A DNA stretch of 64,000 nucleotides from Paeniglutamicibacter kerguelensis (lineage in GTDB: Bacteria > Actinomycetota > Actinomycetes > Actinomycetales > Micrococcaceae): positions 2,046,001-2,110,000 of the forward strand of contig NZ_JAGIOF010000001.1 in assembly GCF_017876535.1 (NCBI RefSeq), in the 5' to 3' direction. The notes under the pieces are model-generated. The model saw nothing but the letters and a program-made list of their open reading frames with translations, was not told where the DNA came from and searched no databases. A program made the translations under genes and the position numbers. The first letter of the stretch is position 1, and every line of letters begins with the position of its first letter. Below are positions 17,372 to 25,887 of the stretch, piece by piece.

Positions 17372-18664
17372 TCAGGCTGACTTTTTGCCGCGTTTGACGG
17401 CAAGTTGCTCGGAAATCAACGTGGGTTCGGCGCCGTTGACCACGACATCGGCCGTGATGATGACCTCCGCGACGTCGTCGCGGCTGGGCATCTCGAACAT
17501 GGTGGCACTGAGGGTTTCCTCAAGTATCGCACGAAGGCCGCGGGCACCGGTGGCACGGGCCAGTGCCAGGTCGGCAATTGCCTCGAGGGCGCCGGATTCA
17601 AAGGTGAGTTCGACCCCATCCATCCTGAACATCTTCTGGTACTGCTTGATCAGGGCGTTCTTCGGCTCGCTGAGGATCTTGATCAAGGCAGCGCGGTCGA
17701 GCTTTTCCACGGTGCTGATGACCGGGAGGCGGCCGATGAATTCGGGAATCAACCCGAACTTCAACAAGTCCTCGGGCCGGACGTCCGAATACGAGGCTTC
17801 CTCTGACTTGAGCGCCGAGAGCGGTGCACCGAAACCGATTCCCTTGCGTCCGGCACGCGAAGAGATGATCTCCTCCAGTCCGGCGAAGGCGCCCGCGACA
17901 ATGAACAGCACATTTGTGGTGTCCAGTTGGATGAATTCCTGGTGCGGGTGCTTCCGGCCGCCCTGCGGCGGCACCGCGGCGACCGTGCCTTCGAGGATTT
18001 TCAGCAGCGCCTGCTGCACTCCTTCGCCCGATACGTCGCGGGTGATCGAGGGGTTCTCACTCTTGCGGGAAATCTTGTCGATTTCGTCGATGTAGATGAT
18101 GCCCTGCTCGGCCTTTTTCACATCGTAGTCCGCCGCTTGGATGAGCTTGAGGAGGATGTTTTCGACGTCTTCGCCCACGTAGCCGGCCTCGGTCAACGCC
18201 GTGGCATCCGCAACCGCAAAGGGCACGTTGAGTCGGCGGGCCAGGGTCTGGGCGAGGTAGGTCTTGCCGCAACCGGTCGGGCCGATGAGCAGGATGTTGG
18301 ATTTCGCCACCTCGACTTCGTCCAGCGAATTGGCATCGGACAGCGCCGAAACCGGCTTGGCCGCCGCTCCGCCCTGGATGCGCTTGTAGTGGTTGTAGAC
18401 GGCAACGGCCAGCGAACGCTTGGCGCCCTCCTGGCCAATCACGTATTCCTGCAACGAGTCGAAGATTTCCTTGGGCTTGGGAAGCTCGAAGGAAGCTCCC
18501 TCTTCAACCTCGGCAAGTTCTTCTTCGATGATTTCGTTGCAAAGTTCAATGCACTCGGTGCAGATGTAGACACCGTGCCCGGCGATTAATTTGCGAACCT
18601 GCTTCTGGCTCTTCCCACAGAAGGAACACTTGAGCAGATCAGACCCTTCACCCATGCGTGCCAT
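17372..18664 (-). CDS. clpX: ATP-dependent Clp protease ATPase subunit ClpX
   Basis: AAA+ unfoldase that recognises tagged proteins and feeds them to the ClpP1P2 chamber. The N-terminal zinc domain has C13-x2-C16 and C35-x2-C38. Walker A is GPTGCGKT (residues 128-135) and Walker B ends in IIYIDEID. The 430-residue length is normal. The ATG at 18664 has AAGGGGA nine bases upstream. A strong hairpin separates it from clpP2, so it probably also has its own promoter in the 158-bp gap. Confidence 0.97.
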   Translation of the reverse strand: MARMGEGSDLLKCSFCGKSQKQVRKLIAGHGVYICTECIELCNEIIEEELAEVEEGASFELPKPKEIFDSLQEYVIGQEGAKRSLAVAVYNHYKRIQGGAAAKPVSALSDANSLDEVEVAKSNILLIGPTGCGKTYLAQTLARRLNVPFAVADATALTEAGYVGEDVENILLKLIQAADYDVKKAEQGIIYIDEIDKISRKSENPSITRDVSGEGVQQALLKILEGTVAAVPPQGGRKHPHQEFIQLDTTNVLFIVAGAFAGLEEIISSRAGRKGIGFGAPLSALKSEEASYSDVRPEDLLKFGLIPEFIGRLPVISTVEKLDRAALIKILSEPKNALIKQYQKMFRMDGVELTFESGALEAIADLALARATGARGLRAILEETLSATMFEMPSRDDVAEVIITADVVVNGAEPTLISEQLAVKRGKKSA

Positions 18665-18766
18665 AGTGTTGGTCCCCTTATCTGGTACCGGTAAGACCGG
18701 TCCAAGAGAACCGGAAATGCTGAACTGTCTTAACTCTATGACAGAGGAGCGTCGGAATGGGCGAAC

Positions 18767-18807
18767 GGGCGGTCCGTGGTGCGAATTTCACACCCCACGA
18801 ACCGCCC
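18767..18807 (-). terminator. Hairpin between clpP2 and clpX
   Basis: Outer arms GGGCGGT (18767-18773) and ACCGCCC (18801-18807) with further inner pairing. It lies 15 bp beyond the clpP2 stop in the direction of transcription. Confidence 0.6.
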
Positions 18808-18822
18808 ATTGCATGCACCCGA

Positions 18823-19482
18823 TTAGTGCGAGATGGCCTGCGACTTGATCTTACGCGGGGTAAGAACCTCATCGATCAGGCCGTATACCTTTGCTTCCTC
18901 TGCCGTCATGTACAAGTCGCGTTCGATGTCGTTGCCGACCTCTTCCGCGGTCTTGTTGCTGTGGCCGGCCAGCGTGGTCTCCAGCCAGGCGCGCATGCGC
19001 ATGACTTCTTCGGCCTGGATCTGCAGGTCAGACGCGGTGCCGCGCTCCCCGCCGCCCATGGCCGGCTGGTGGATCAAGATACGTGCGTTGGGAAGCGCCA
19101 GGCGCTTGCCCGGTGCACCGCCTGCAAGCAATACCGCTGCAGCGCTGGCAGCCTGGCCGAGGCACACGGTCTGGACCTCGGGGCGGATGAACTGCATCGT
19201 GTCGTAGATGGCCGTCATCGCGGTGAACGAGCCGCCCGGCGAGTTGATGTACAGGGTGATGTCGCGTTCCGGGTCCATGGACTCGAGCACAAGCAGCTGG
19301 GCCATGACGTCATCGGCGGACGCGTCGTCGACCTGTGCACCGAGGAAGATGATGCGGTCTTCGAAGAGCTTCGCGTACGGATCCTGGCGCTTGAACCCGT
19401 AGGGGGTGCGCTCCTCGAACTGCGGAAGGATGTAGCGTGCCGAAGGCATTTCGCCGGAGGTGGCGTGCGGGGTGAAATTCAT
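18823..19482 (-). CDS. clpP2: ATP-dependent Clp protease proteolytic subunit 2
   Basis: Serine peptidase subunit of 219 residues. The catalytic triad is S113 (GQAASAAA), H138 (LIHQPAMGG) and D185 (EVGNDIERDL). Actinobacteria assemble mixed ClpP1/ClpP2 rings, and the gene pair is adjacent here. The ~30-residue N-terminal extension before the core is typical of ClpP2. It follows clpP1 after 44 bp on the same strand and is probably co-transcribed from the clpP1 promoter. Confidence 0.96.
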   Translation of the reverse strand: MNFTPHATSGEMPSARYILPQFEERTPYGFKRQDPYAKLFEDRIIFLGAQVDDASADDVMAQLLVLESMDPERDITLYINSPGGSFTAMTAIYDTMQFIRPEVQTVCLGQAASAAAVLLAGGAPGKRLALPNARILIHQPAMGGGERGTASDLQIQAEEVMRMRAWLETTLAGHSNKTAEEVGNDIERDLYMTAEEAKVYGLIDEVLTPRKIKSQAISH

Positions 19483-19526
19483 CGTTTCTCCTGGGAAATC
19501 AGTTGGGTCTGCCGGATTCCGTCGCG

Positions 19527-20147
19527 TTACTTCGCGACCCCGCCGCCACCGGAGACGATGCCGGAGGACTGGGCGATGTGGTCAAAGAAGCCGTACTCGA
19601 GGCCCTCGGTGGCCGTGAACCACTTGTCGCGCTCGTTGTCCTTGAGGATGGTGTCAACGGTCTGGCCGGTCTGCGCGGCCGTCAGCTCGCTCATGACCTT
19701 CTTCATGTGAAGGATCAGTTCCGCCTGGATGCGGATGTCTGAGGCCGTGCCGCCGATGCCGCCGGAAGGCTGGTGCATCAGGATACGGGCGTTCGGGGTG
19801 GCGTAGCGCTTGCCCGGGGTGCCCGAGGACAGCAGGAACTGGCCCATGGAAGCGGCAAGGCCGGTTGCCACGGTCACCACGTCGTTGGGGATGTACTGGA
19901 TGGTGTCGTAGATCGCCATGCCCGCGGTGATGGACCCACCCGGGGAGTTGATGTACAGGTAGATGTCCTTCTCCGGGTCCTCCGCGGAGAGCAGGAGCAA
20001 CTGCGAGCAAATGGCGTTCGCGTTGTCGTCTCGGACTTCCGAGCCGAGCCAGATGATCCGCTCCTTGAGGAGTCGATTGTAGATGTAGTCCTCACGTGCG
20101 GCCGGGTCAACCGAAGCCATAGTGGGAGTGCGGGAGTCACTGGACAT
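19527..20147 (-). CDS. clpP1: ATP-dependent Clp protease proteolytic subunit 1
   Basis: First ClpP of the pair, 206 residues, with triad S100 (TGLAASMGQ), H125 (LMHQPSGG) and D170 ([10 protein letters not shown]). The C-terminal tail is glycine-rich. It partners ClpP2 in the protease barrel that ClpX feeds. Upstream, at 20264-20277, there is an exact match to the ClgR box of Streptomyces, so the pair is probably induced by ClgR during protein stress. The trigger-factor gene is further upstream behind a terminator. Confidence 0.96.
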   Translation of the reverse strand: MSSDSRTPTMASVDPAAREDYIYNRLLKERIIWLGSEVRDDNANAICSQLLLLSAEDPEKDIYLYINSPGGSITAGMAIYDTIQYIPNDVVTVATGLAASMGQFLLSSGTPGKRYATPNARILMHQPSGGIGGTASDIRIQAELILHMKKVMSELTAAQTGQTVDTILKDNERDKWFTATEGLEYGFFDHIAQSSGIVSGGGGVAK

Positions 20148-20263
20148 GTTCTGATACCTCTCCGTGATGCCGTCGCCCGACGTTCTGTCTGTCGGGCCAC
20201 TGGCTCTTTACTTCTTTGAACATTACTGCCTTGGCCAGCCACTTTGGGAGTTCATTGGCAACT

Positions 20264-20277
20264 GTTCGCTGTCGGCG
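20264..20277. promoter_or_regulatory. ClgR-type operator upstream of clpP1
   Basis: GTTCGC, five bases, then GCG, an exact match to the consensus described for ClgR targets in Streptomyces. It lies 117-130 bp before the clpP1 start, in the clpP1-tig gap. Confidence 0.6.
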
Positions 20278-20317
20278 CATGGCCTGCGCCCGGCCCATCG
20301 CCGTGGGCTTAAAGAAC

Positions 20318-20350
20318 GATCGCGGGGCCACCAATGGTGACCCCGCGATC
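20318..20350 (-). terminator. Intrinsic terminator of tig
   Basis: GATCGCGGGG (20318-20327) pairs with CCCCGCGATC (20341-20350), with further pairing inside. On the minus strand it is followed by GTTCTTT. Confidence 0.85.
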
Positions 20351-20382
20351 GGGAAAAACTTACCGCCTGGGCGGTGCAGGAG

Positions 20383-21750
20383 TTACTCTGCGGATGCTGC
20401 CGAAGCCGAGGAGGCGGAGGAAGCGGACGATGCCGAAGACGCGGAGCCCTCTTCACCTTCGGCGCTGACGAACGAGCTCAGGTCAACGACGTTGCCCTTG
20501 GAGTCGGTGACGACTGCCAGTTCCAGGACCTTGGCAAGTGCCTTACGGCGGCGAACTTCGCCAACCAGCATCGGAACCTGGCCGGCACCGTCGAGCATCT
20601 GGGCGAACTGGTTCGGATCCATGCCGTACTGGCCTGCGGTCTGAACGATGTAGTCGATCAGTTCGGACTGGGCAACGCCAATCTTCTCTGCTTCTGCAAC
20701 GGCGTCCAGGACGATCTCGTTCTTGAAGGCCTTTTCGGTGTTTGCGCGAACCTCGGTGCGGTGCTCTTCGGTGTCGTGCTCTTCACCTTCGTTGTGCGCA
20801 CCCTGTTCGAAGTGCTGCTCAACCTGCTCGGTGATGACGGATTCCGGAACCGGAACCTCAACGAGGGCCATCAGCTTCTCGAGAACGAGGTCGCGGGCTT
20901 CAACGCCCTGCTCCATGACCTTGGACTCGGCTGCGTCCTTGGCGAGGGATTCGCGCAATTCGGCCATGGTGTCGAATTCGGAAGCCAGCTGTGCGAAGTC
21001 GTCGTTGGCCTCAGGAAGCTCGCGCTCCTTGACGGCGGTAACGGTGACCTTGACCTGAGCGTCGGCACCTGCGTGCTCGCCGCCGGCCAACTTGGTTTCG
21101 AAGGTTGCATCCTCGCCTGCGGACAGGCCGGTGACTGCTTCGTCCATGCCCTCGAGCATGGTGCCGGAGCCGACTTGGTAGGACAGTCCGGTTGCGGAAT
21201 CGATTTCTTCGCCGTCAACGCTGGCAACCAGGTCAAGGGTGATGAAGTCGTTATCGGCCGCCGGGCGCTCGATGGTCTTGAGCGTGCCGAAGCGGCCGCG
21301 CAGGTCCTCAAGTGCCTTTTCAATGTCTTCGTCGCCAGCCTCGAGGGCTTCAACGGTAACTTCGAGACCCTTGTATTCCGGCAGTTCGATGCTCGGGCGG
21401 ATGTCGATCTCGACCTGGAAGGCGAGCTGGCCTTCGCCAGCAACCTCTGCGGACGGGGTCTCAGTGATTTCCACCTCGGGACGCGACAGCGGAACGATTT
21501 CGTTCTCGGTGACGGCCTTCTGGTAGAAGGCGTTCATACCCTCGTTGATAGCGGTCTCCAGGACGTAGCCACGGCCCACGCGCTGATCAATCATGCGCGA
21601 CGGAACCTTGCCGGCACGGAAGCCGGGAACCTGGATCTGCTTGGCGATGGTCTTGTACGCCTCGTCAATGCTTGGCTTCAGTTCCTCGTAGGGAACTTCA
21701 ACGGTGAGCTTGACCCGAGTAGGGTTGAGGTTTTCGACGGCGCTCTTCAC
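20383..21750 (-). CDS. tig: Trigger factor, ribosome-associated chaperone
   Basis: Peptidyl-prolyl isomerase and chaperone at the ribosome exit tunnel, 455 residues. The N-terminal ribosome-binding domain has the signature [10 protein letters not shown] (residues 42-51). The FKBP-like PPIase domain follows around residues 155-245, then the long helical arms. The C-terminal ~25 residues are an acidic and serine/alanine-rich repeat tail (units of SSA), longer and more repetitive than in most homologues. Its neighbours clpP1-clpP2-clpX give the conserved tig-clp order. A tRNA-Pro gene and a palindromic hairpin lie upstream on the same strand. Confidence 0.97.
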   Translation of the reverse strand: MKSAVENLNPTRVKLTVEVPYEELKPSIDEAYKTIAKQIQVPGFRAGKVPSRMIDQRVGRGYVLETAINEGMNAFYQKAVTENEIVPLSRPEVEITETPSAEVAGEGQLAFQVEIDIRPSIELPEYKGLEVTVEALEAGDEDIEKALEDLRGRFGTLKTIERPAADNDFITLDLVASVDGEEIDSATGLSYQVGSGTMLEGMDEAVTGLSAGEDATFETKLAGGEHAGADAQVKVTVTAVKERELPEANDDFAQLASEFDTMAELRESLAKDAAESKVMEQGVEARDLVLEKLMALVEVPVPESVITEQVEQHFEQGAHNEGEEHDTEEHRTEVRANTEKAFKNEIVLDAVAEAEKIGVAQSELIDYIVQTAGQYGMDPNQFAQMLDGAGQVPMLVGEVRRRKALAKVLELAVVTDSKGNVVDLSSFVSAEGEEGSASSASSASSASSASAASAE

Positions 21751-21790
21751 AGCGTTGTACTCCTGGTGTGTGATGTTTGGTCTAACTGGA

Positions 21791-21827
21791 CTTCAACCCC
21801 GCAACGGTAACCGTTGCGGGGTTGAAG
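21791..21827 (-). terminator. Near-perfect 37-nt palindrome between tRNA-Pro and tig
   Basis: Two 18-base arms pair without mismatch around a single central base. The hairpin sits 9 bp after the tRNA-Pro 3' end and 41 bp before the tig start. It probably terminates or processes the tRNA transcript. Confidence 0.7.
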
Positions 21828-21835
21828 GTACAGAG

Positions 21836-21910
21836 TCGGGGTGACAGGATTCGAACCTGCGACCTCACGCTCCCAAAGCGCGCGCTCTAGCCAAGCTGAG
21901 CTACACCCCG
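21836..21910 (-). tRNA. tRNA-Pro (anticodon TGG)
   Basis: Cloverleaf with acceptor CGGGGTG/CACCCCG, anticodon loop TTTGGGA (anticodon TGG) and T-loop GGTTCGAATCC. The discriminator is A; CCA is not encoded. Confidence 0.96.
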
Positions 21911-22377
21911 ATTAGTGCAGAAACATTCTATGCAGATCCTGCGTGTTTCTACTAATCGGCCCGCCAACCAGAAGTTTGGATTTCGTTGACGGCGCGGAAT
22001 AAACATACTAGGAGTTTGCCGAAAACCCAATTCGAGGCAAAGAACACCGGAATTTCAAGGTTTTTTGCGCCAGGAACGCATCCAGCCCGCCACAAGGCCG
22101 CCGTTTTCGCTGGATTTCGACCCGAAAACGGCTTCTGGAGGCCGACAATGCACCTAAAAACCGCATTTCACATGATGATTGTGATGAGCGTTACCGCAAA
22201 TTCGGTGAATTGGACGTATCCAGCGGCCCCGCTCCCCCGCACTGAAGCGGTCCGGCCGTGACACCGCGCTGCCGCAATGTGACGACGACACCGAAAATGA
22301 TCGTTCCCTGGCCGGTGGCGTGGCAAAACATGATGGCAAGGTCGATCTGCCGGAAACAGACTCCGGCAGAAAACGCT
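21911..22377. other. Intergenic stretch without a recognisable gene
   Basis: Short frames occur on both strands but none shows a recognisable domain, ribosome site or consistent codon use. The part next to the tRNA (21911-21960) is AT-rich and probably holds the tRNA-Pro promoter. I see no repeat or hairpin of note. Confidence 0.5.
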
Positions 22378-22902
22378 TCATTGAAAGAACGGAATCGAAT
22401 AGTGGCACGTGCCAAGCGCCACGGCCCTGTTGCCGGTGCCTTTCCATACCGCCATCGCAAGGATCAGCAATGCAGGAACGGCTACGGCGATGGACGCGCT
22501 GCCCGCAAGCGGCAAAACGGCAGCAGGCACGATGACTGCCAATGGAACGTAGAGCAATGCCCACTTGCTCGCATTTCGTGCACGCAGACCCCCTCGCCAA
22601 ACGAAGAGGGAAATGCATGCAAGATGCGCAACCGCAAAAGCACACAGTCGACGCAGGAATTCATCCCCGCCCAAGCCCGAGTTCCCACCGAGGCTCGATC
22701 TAGGCAGGGCAACAGTGCGCGGAACCGAGAGCAGGAATGCGAATGGCAAGTCCAACATCATCCACTGCAGTGTCCGGCCGCCCGGATCGATTGGCCGGCC
22801 CGCAGAGATGCAGACAAGTGCGTGGGGCGAACGGAGCACAGGGCCAGAGCGGCACTGCCTTGGTCCGGGCACTTGCGGTTGGCATGGGAACATTCCATGC
22901 AC
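22378..22902 (-). CDS. Doubtful membrane-protein reading frame between two tRNA genes
   Basis: I do not recognise this protein. The frame is open for 174 codons; the part from the ATGs near 22761 reads as a small membrane protein with about four hydrophobic segments (for example LLYVPLAVIVPAAVLPLAG and AVAVPALLILAMAVW), separated by short basic loops. The N-terminal ~47 residues do not look like a membrane protein, so the start may be at 22761. No clear ribosome site is seen. Codon use is less GC-rich at third positions than in neighbouring genes, which suggests weak expression, decay or a recent origin. Frames on the opposite strand overlap it, so it may be spurious. Confidence 0.35.
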   Translation of the reverse strand: MHGMFPCQPQVPGPRQCRSGPVLRSPHALVCISAGRPIDPGGRTLQWMMLDLPFAFLLSVPRTVALPRSSLGGNSGLGGDEFLRRLCAFAVAHLACISLFVWRGGLRARNASKWALLYVPLAVIVPAAVLPLAGSASIAVAVPALLILAMAVWKGTGNRAVALGTCHYSIPFFQ

Positions 22903-22944
22903 GGCAGCATCCCCGGCACGTCGAATCTGGAATGGAAAACAAAA

Positions 22945-22980
22945 AGAGCGGTTTAGTTTCCGTAGAAACTAAACCGCTCT
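22945..22980 (-). terminator. Intrinsic terminator of tRNA-Gly
   Basis: A perfect 16-bp stem (22945-22960 with 22965-22980) and four-base loop, followed on the minus strand by TTTTGTTTT. Confidence 0.92.
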
Positions 22981-22988
22981 CAATTCGG

Positions 22989-23059
22989 AGGGGATGACGG
23001 GAATCGAACCCGCGTAATCAGTTTGGAAGACTGAGGCTTTACCATTAAGCTACATCCCC
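22989..23059 (-). tRNA. tRNA-Gly (anticodon TCC)
   Basis: Acceptor GGGGATG/CATCCCC, D-arm AGCTTAATGGTAAAGC, anticodon loop CTTCCAA (TCC) and T-loop GGTTCGATTCC. 71 nt; CCA is not encoded. Confidence 0.96.
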
Positions 23060-23093
23060 GAGTTGTTTCACCTTGTCGGTGGCAACGGATAAA

Positions 23094-23123
23094 ACCTTAG
23101 CACCACATTTCCGAAGTGTGCAA
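23094..23123 (-). promoter_or_regulatory. Promoter of tRNA-Gly
   Basis: TTGCAC (23118-23123), 18-bp spacer, TAAGGT (23094-23099) on the minus strand, about 28 bp before the tRNA 5' end after allowing for the start site. Confidence 0.65.
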
Positions 23124-23307
23124 ATCGGCGCTTCCGAATGTCCCGATCCTTGTCACTGCGCAAGTCCGCACCCACACCCAACCAGCGCAAATCCGGCGAA
23201 CCCGGTGTGGAATCGCCGGGTGTTCGGCTACAGGTTCTGTCCCCTCCCGGCGCCTCGCGCCAGCCCGTATCCGCGCGGGATCCCGGGGGATGTCCGCCGG
23301 AGATTGC

Positions 23308-24276
23308 CTAGCGCTTGACGCGCTTGCGGGCCTTGGGTTGGCAGCCAGGGCACCAATACAGTTTGCGGCCGGCCACTTCCATCAGGGCGATGCCGGCATC
23401 GCACAGCCTGCATTGTTGGTGCTGGCGCTGGTAGGTGTAATACGCGTTGTCCGGCCAGACCGGGCCCGGGGCAGAGCGGTGTTGGGGGCGGGTGGTGATG
23501 ATCTTTCCGTCGCGAACGCCGTCTTCCATGATGGACACGATGTCCTCCCACAGGGCCGCTGCACTGGGTTTGGAGAGCTCGTTGCATGGCATGAACGGGT
23601 CGATGCTGCAGCGGAAGAGCGCCTCGGCGCGGTAGATGTTGCCGACCCCGGCCAACAGGGCCTGGTCCATCAGGGCGGTGCCGATCGGCGTCTTCTTTTT
23701 TGCCAGCCGGGCGATGAAGTCCTGCTTGGCGGCCCGGCTGTCGTCGGTAATTTCCGCCCGTGAGCCGCGGCCCTTGGCCAGGTTGAATTCGCCGGCCGCC
23801 GCGATGAGCGGATCGGGACCGAGCTTGGCCCGGACCGTGGCGGCCTGCGCTTCGGTGAGGACCTCGCAGGCGGTGGGGCCGCGCAGGTCCGCCCAGCCGT
23901 GGGCGGAGACCAACCGGGCGCGGACCTGGCCGACGGGCTCCGGCGGGCCTTCATACGGTCCCTGGCCCGCGGCGGAGGCATGCTCCGACTCGCCCACGCG
24001 GCGCGGGGCGCCGATGGAGGAGGCGCCGGAGAAGTGCTCGTCCCCGCCGAAGCTCCAGGCCCCGTAGAGGCCCAGGTGCACGCGCAGGACCAGGTCGTTC
24101 CCGAAACCCAGGAACAGCTGCTTGCCGTGGGCGTGCGATGACACGAGTTGCTGCCCGTCGATCAGCTTCGCCGCGGGTGCGAAGCGGCCCTGCGGCGAAG
24201 ACACGGCAAGGACCTGCCCGCCAAAGACGTCGTCAAATTGGCGGGCAAGTCGATGTACCGAGTGGCCTTCGGGCAT
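23308..24276 (-). CDS. Fpg/Nei family DNA glycosylase (Nei2-like)
   Basis: Base-excision repair glycosylase/AP lyase acting on oxidised bases. The N-terminus MPEGHSVHRLAR gives P2 as nucleophile and E3, the pattern of the Nei (endonuclease VIII) branch. The helix-two-turn-helix region is ALLAGVGNIYRAEALF. A C-terminal zinc finger is visible as CRLC near residue 291 and CPGC near 312. Length is 322 residues, longer than E. coli Nei because of an insert around residues 80-115. It follows rpiB after 16 bp on the same strand, an arrangement common in actinobacteria. Confidence 0.92.
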   Translation of the reverse strand: MPEGHSVHRLARQFDDVFGGQVLAVSSPQGRFAPAAKLIDGQQLVSSHAHGKQLFLGFGNDLVLRVHLGLYGAWSFGGDEHFSGASSIGAPRRVGESEHASAAGQGPYEGPPEPVGQVRARLVSAHGWADLRGPTACEVLTEAQAATVRAKLGPDPLIAAAGEFNLAKGRGSRAEITDDSRAAKQDFIARLAKKKTPIGTALMDQALLAGVGNIYRAEALFRCSIDPFMPCNELSKPSAAALWEDIVSIMEDGVRDGKIITTRPQHRSAPGPVWPDNAYYTYQRQHQQCRLCDAGIALMEVAGRKLYWCPGCQPKARKRVKR

Positions 24277-24292
24277 GGTGCGTGCGGCCTGG

Positions 24293-24766
24293 CTAGGCCA
24301 CGACCTCGCCGGTGGTCTCGTAGGTGGCGATCTTGCCGATGCGGCGGATGTGGCGCTCGACGTTGGAGAACGGCTCGTTCAGGAACGCCTCGATGATGCC
24401 GGTTGCCTCCTCCAGCGAGTGCTGGCGTCCGCCCACGGCCACGACGTTGGCGTTGTTGTGCTCGCGGGCCAGGCGCGCGGTGTCAAGGTTCCAGGCCAGG
24501 GCGGCACGGATGCCGGCGACCTTGTTGGCGGCGATCTGCTCGCCGTTGCCCGATCCGCCGAGCACGATGCCCAGCGAGTCGAGGCCGGCGGCCTGGTCGG
24601 CGACGACGGCCAGGGCCGCGTTGATGCAGAACGAGGGGTAGTCGTCCTCGGCGTCGTAGGCGGTCGGACCGTGATCGACCATCTCATAGCCCTTGGCCGC
24701 GAGGTGCTCGATGAGGTGGGCGCTGAGCTCGAGGCCTGCGTGGTCGGTGGCGATGTGAACGCGCAT
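24293..24766 (-). CDS. rpiB: Ribose-5-phosphate isomerase B
   Basis: Interconverts ribose 5-phosphate and ribulose 5-phosphate in the pentose phosphate pathway. The 157-residue protein carries the RpiB signatures HIATDHAG (residues 4-11), GGSGNGEQIAANK (70-82) and EHNNANVVAVGGR. S72 and G-rich loop positions fit the actinobacterial type that uses a glutamate (E75) rather than a cysteine as base. AAGGA is eight bases before the ATG. It is the first gene of a two-gene unit with the Nei-like glycosylase. Confidence 0.95.
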   Translation of the reverse strand: MRVHIATDHAGLELSAHLIEHLAAKGYEMVDHGPTAYDAEDDYPSFCINAALAVVADQAAGLDSLGIVLGGSGNGEQIAANKVAGIRAALAWNLDTARLAREHNNANVVAVGGRQHSLEEATGIIEAFLNEPFSNVERHIRRIGKIATYETTGEVVA

Positions 24767-24875
24767 GTGAAATGTCCTTAGACGCTTGTGGGGAAAGTTC
24801 GGATCCAGCTTATCTTTACCGACGGTGCGCCGCTAAGTTCGTGACCCGGGAGGGGCTCGTCGGTCCCTCGCCGTA

Positions 24876-24891
24876 CCGCACGCCGGTGCGG
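24876..24891 (-). terminator. Short hairpin after the aspartate-dehydrogenase-like gene
   Basis: CCGCAC (24876-24881) pairs with GTGCGG (24886-24891) just beyond the stop at 24905. No T-run; weak support. Confidence 0.35.
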
Positions 24892-24904
24892 CAGGTTGGC
24901 ACCG

Positions 24905-25711
24905 CTAGATGAAGTGCGGGCCGGCCCCGGCCAGGCGCAGCAGGCCGGAGGCCATCGCGCGGGCGGTCAGCGCGCTGGTGGCCGGGTTCTCTGGGTCCGC
25001 TGCGTTCCCGATCAAGAAGGTGTGGTTGCCGCCGCTGCCCTGGATGCGGATCTCGTGGCGGGTCAGCGTCGCCGCAGGGTCGGCGGTGATGGTGACGTGC
25101 ACGCGGGTGAAGCCGCCAGCGGCCAGTGCCAGTGCGGCGGCGACGTTGATGTTGGAGGGGAACAGCTCCACGGCCCGCTCCACGCTTCCGCTGAAAACGG
25201 TGCACGGATCTCCCGAGGTTGCCGCGGCCGCGATCCCGGCACGCAGGGGCCCAGGCAGTCCCGGATGCAGCAGCGCAGCCGGCGGCTTGCGGGTGTCCAG
25301 GTCGATCGCGTCGATGGTTCCGGCGGACGCCCGGACCAGGTCCAATCCCCCGATGGCACCCGTGGTCAGGTAGGCGCGGCCCGGCCCCCGCTCGAGGACG
25401 AGGCCGCGCAGCCGCGGATCGACCAGCGCGCCGAGCGAGGCGATGAGCAGGTCGGTGCCGGAGGCGATGATGTCCGGGCCGAACTCGCGCACGGCGGCCG
25501 GTGAAGCGCATTCGGCGATGACCTCGGCGCACCCGAGCGCGGTGGCCAAATCGAGCACCGGCAACGGCGTGCCGGTGGCATCGTCCGCGGTTTTCGGAGC
25601 GCGGCCATCGAGCACCCCGATGACCGCAATCCGGTCCGGATGCCGCGCCAGCATGCCGTGCAGCGACCTTCCGATCGCACCGTATCCAAGCAGCACCACG
25701 TTCAATCCCAT
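24905..25711 (-). CDS. L-aspartate dehydrogenase family protein (NadX-like)
   Basis: NAD(P)-dependent oxidoreductase of 268 residues. An N-terminal Rossmann motif GYGAIGRSL (residues 9-17) is followed by the AspDH family blocks TTGAIGGLD, ELFPSNINVAAAL and GSGGNHTF. Family members oxidise L-aspartate to iminoaspartate/oxaloacetate, some for NAD synthesis. No nad genes are adjacent, so the pathway here is not shown. The ATG at 25711 has TAGATA exactly six bases upstream and no ribosome site, so it is probably leaderless. It diverges from pepN. Confidence 0.8.
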   Translation of the reverse strand: MGLNVVLLGYGAIGRSLHGMLARHPDRIAVIGVLDGRAPKTADDATGTPLPVLDLATALGCAEVIAECASPAAVREFGPDIIASGTDLLIASLGALVDPRLRGLVLERGPGRAYLTTGAIGGLDLVRASAGTIDAIDLDTRKPPAALLHPGLPGPLRAGIAAAATSGDPCTVFSGSVERAVELFPSNINVAAALALAAGGFTRVHVTITADPAATLTRHEIRIQGSGGNHTFLIGNAADPENPATSALTARAMASGLLRLAGAGPHFI

Positions 25712-25717
25712 GTCACT

Positions 25718-25723
25718 TATCTA
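25718..25723 (-). promoter_or_regulatory. Candidate -10 box (TAGATA) six bases before the start
   Basis: TAGATA, six bases, then the ATG at 25711 on the minus strand. No clear -35 is seen. Confidence 0.4.
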
Positions 25724-25887
25724 AACAGTGGCGTCGACTTGTGAAATGCACTTGCGGCGCCGTGGGGTGGTAATGAGAGAATGGACACAATGTTCAAGGT
25801 TTGCTTCACACCTGCGGTTTTGGTGCGGCGCGCCGCCGTCGAACACCGATTGCCTCATATCCCCACCGAAAGGCGCCTGAGTCCACC

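Noticed and set aside
22989..23059. tRNA genes as prophage or island attachment sites
   Set aside because: No integrase, no duplicated tRNA 3' end and no island-like content were seen near the three tRNA genes.
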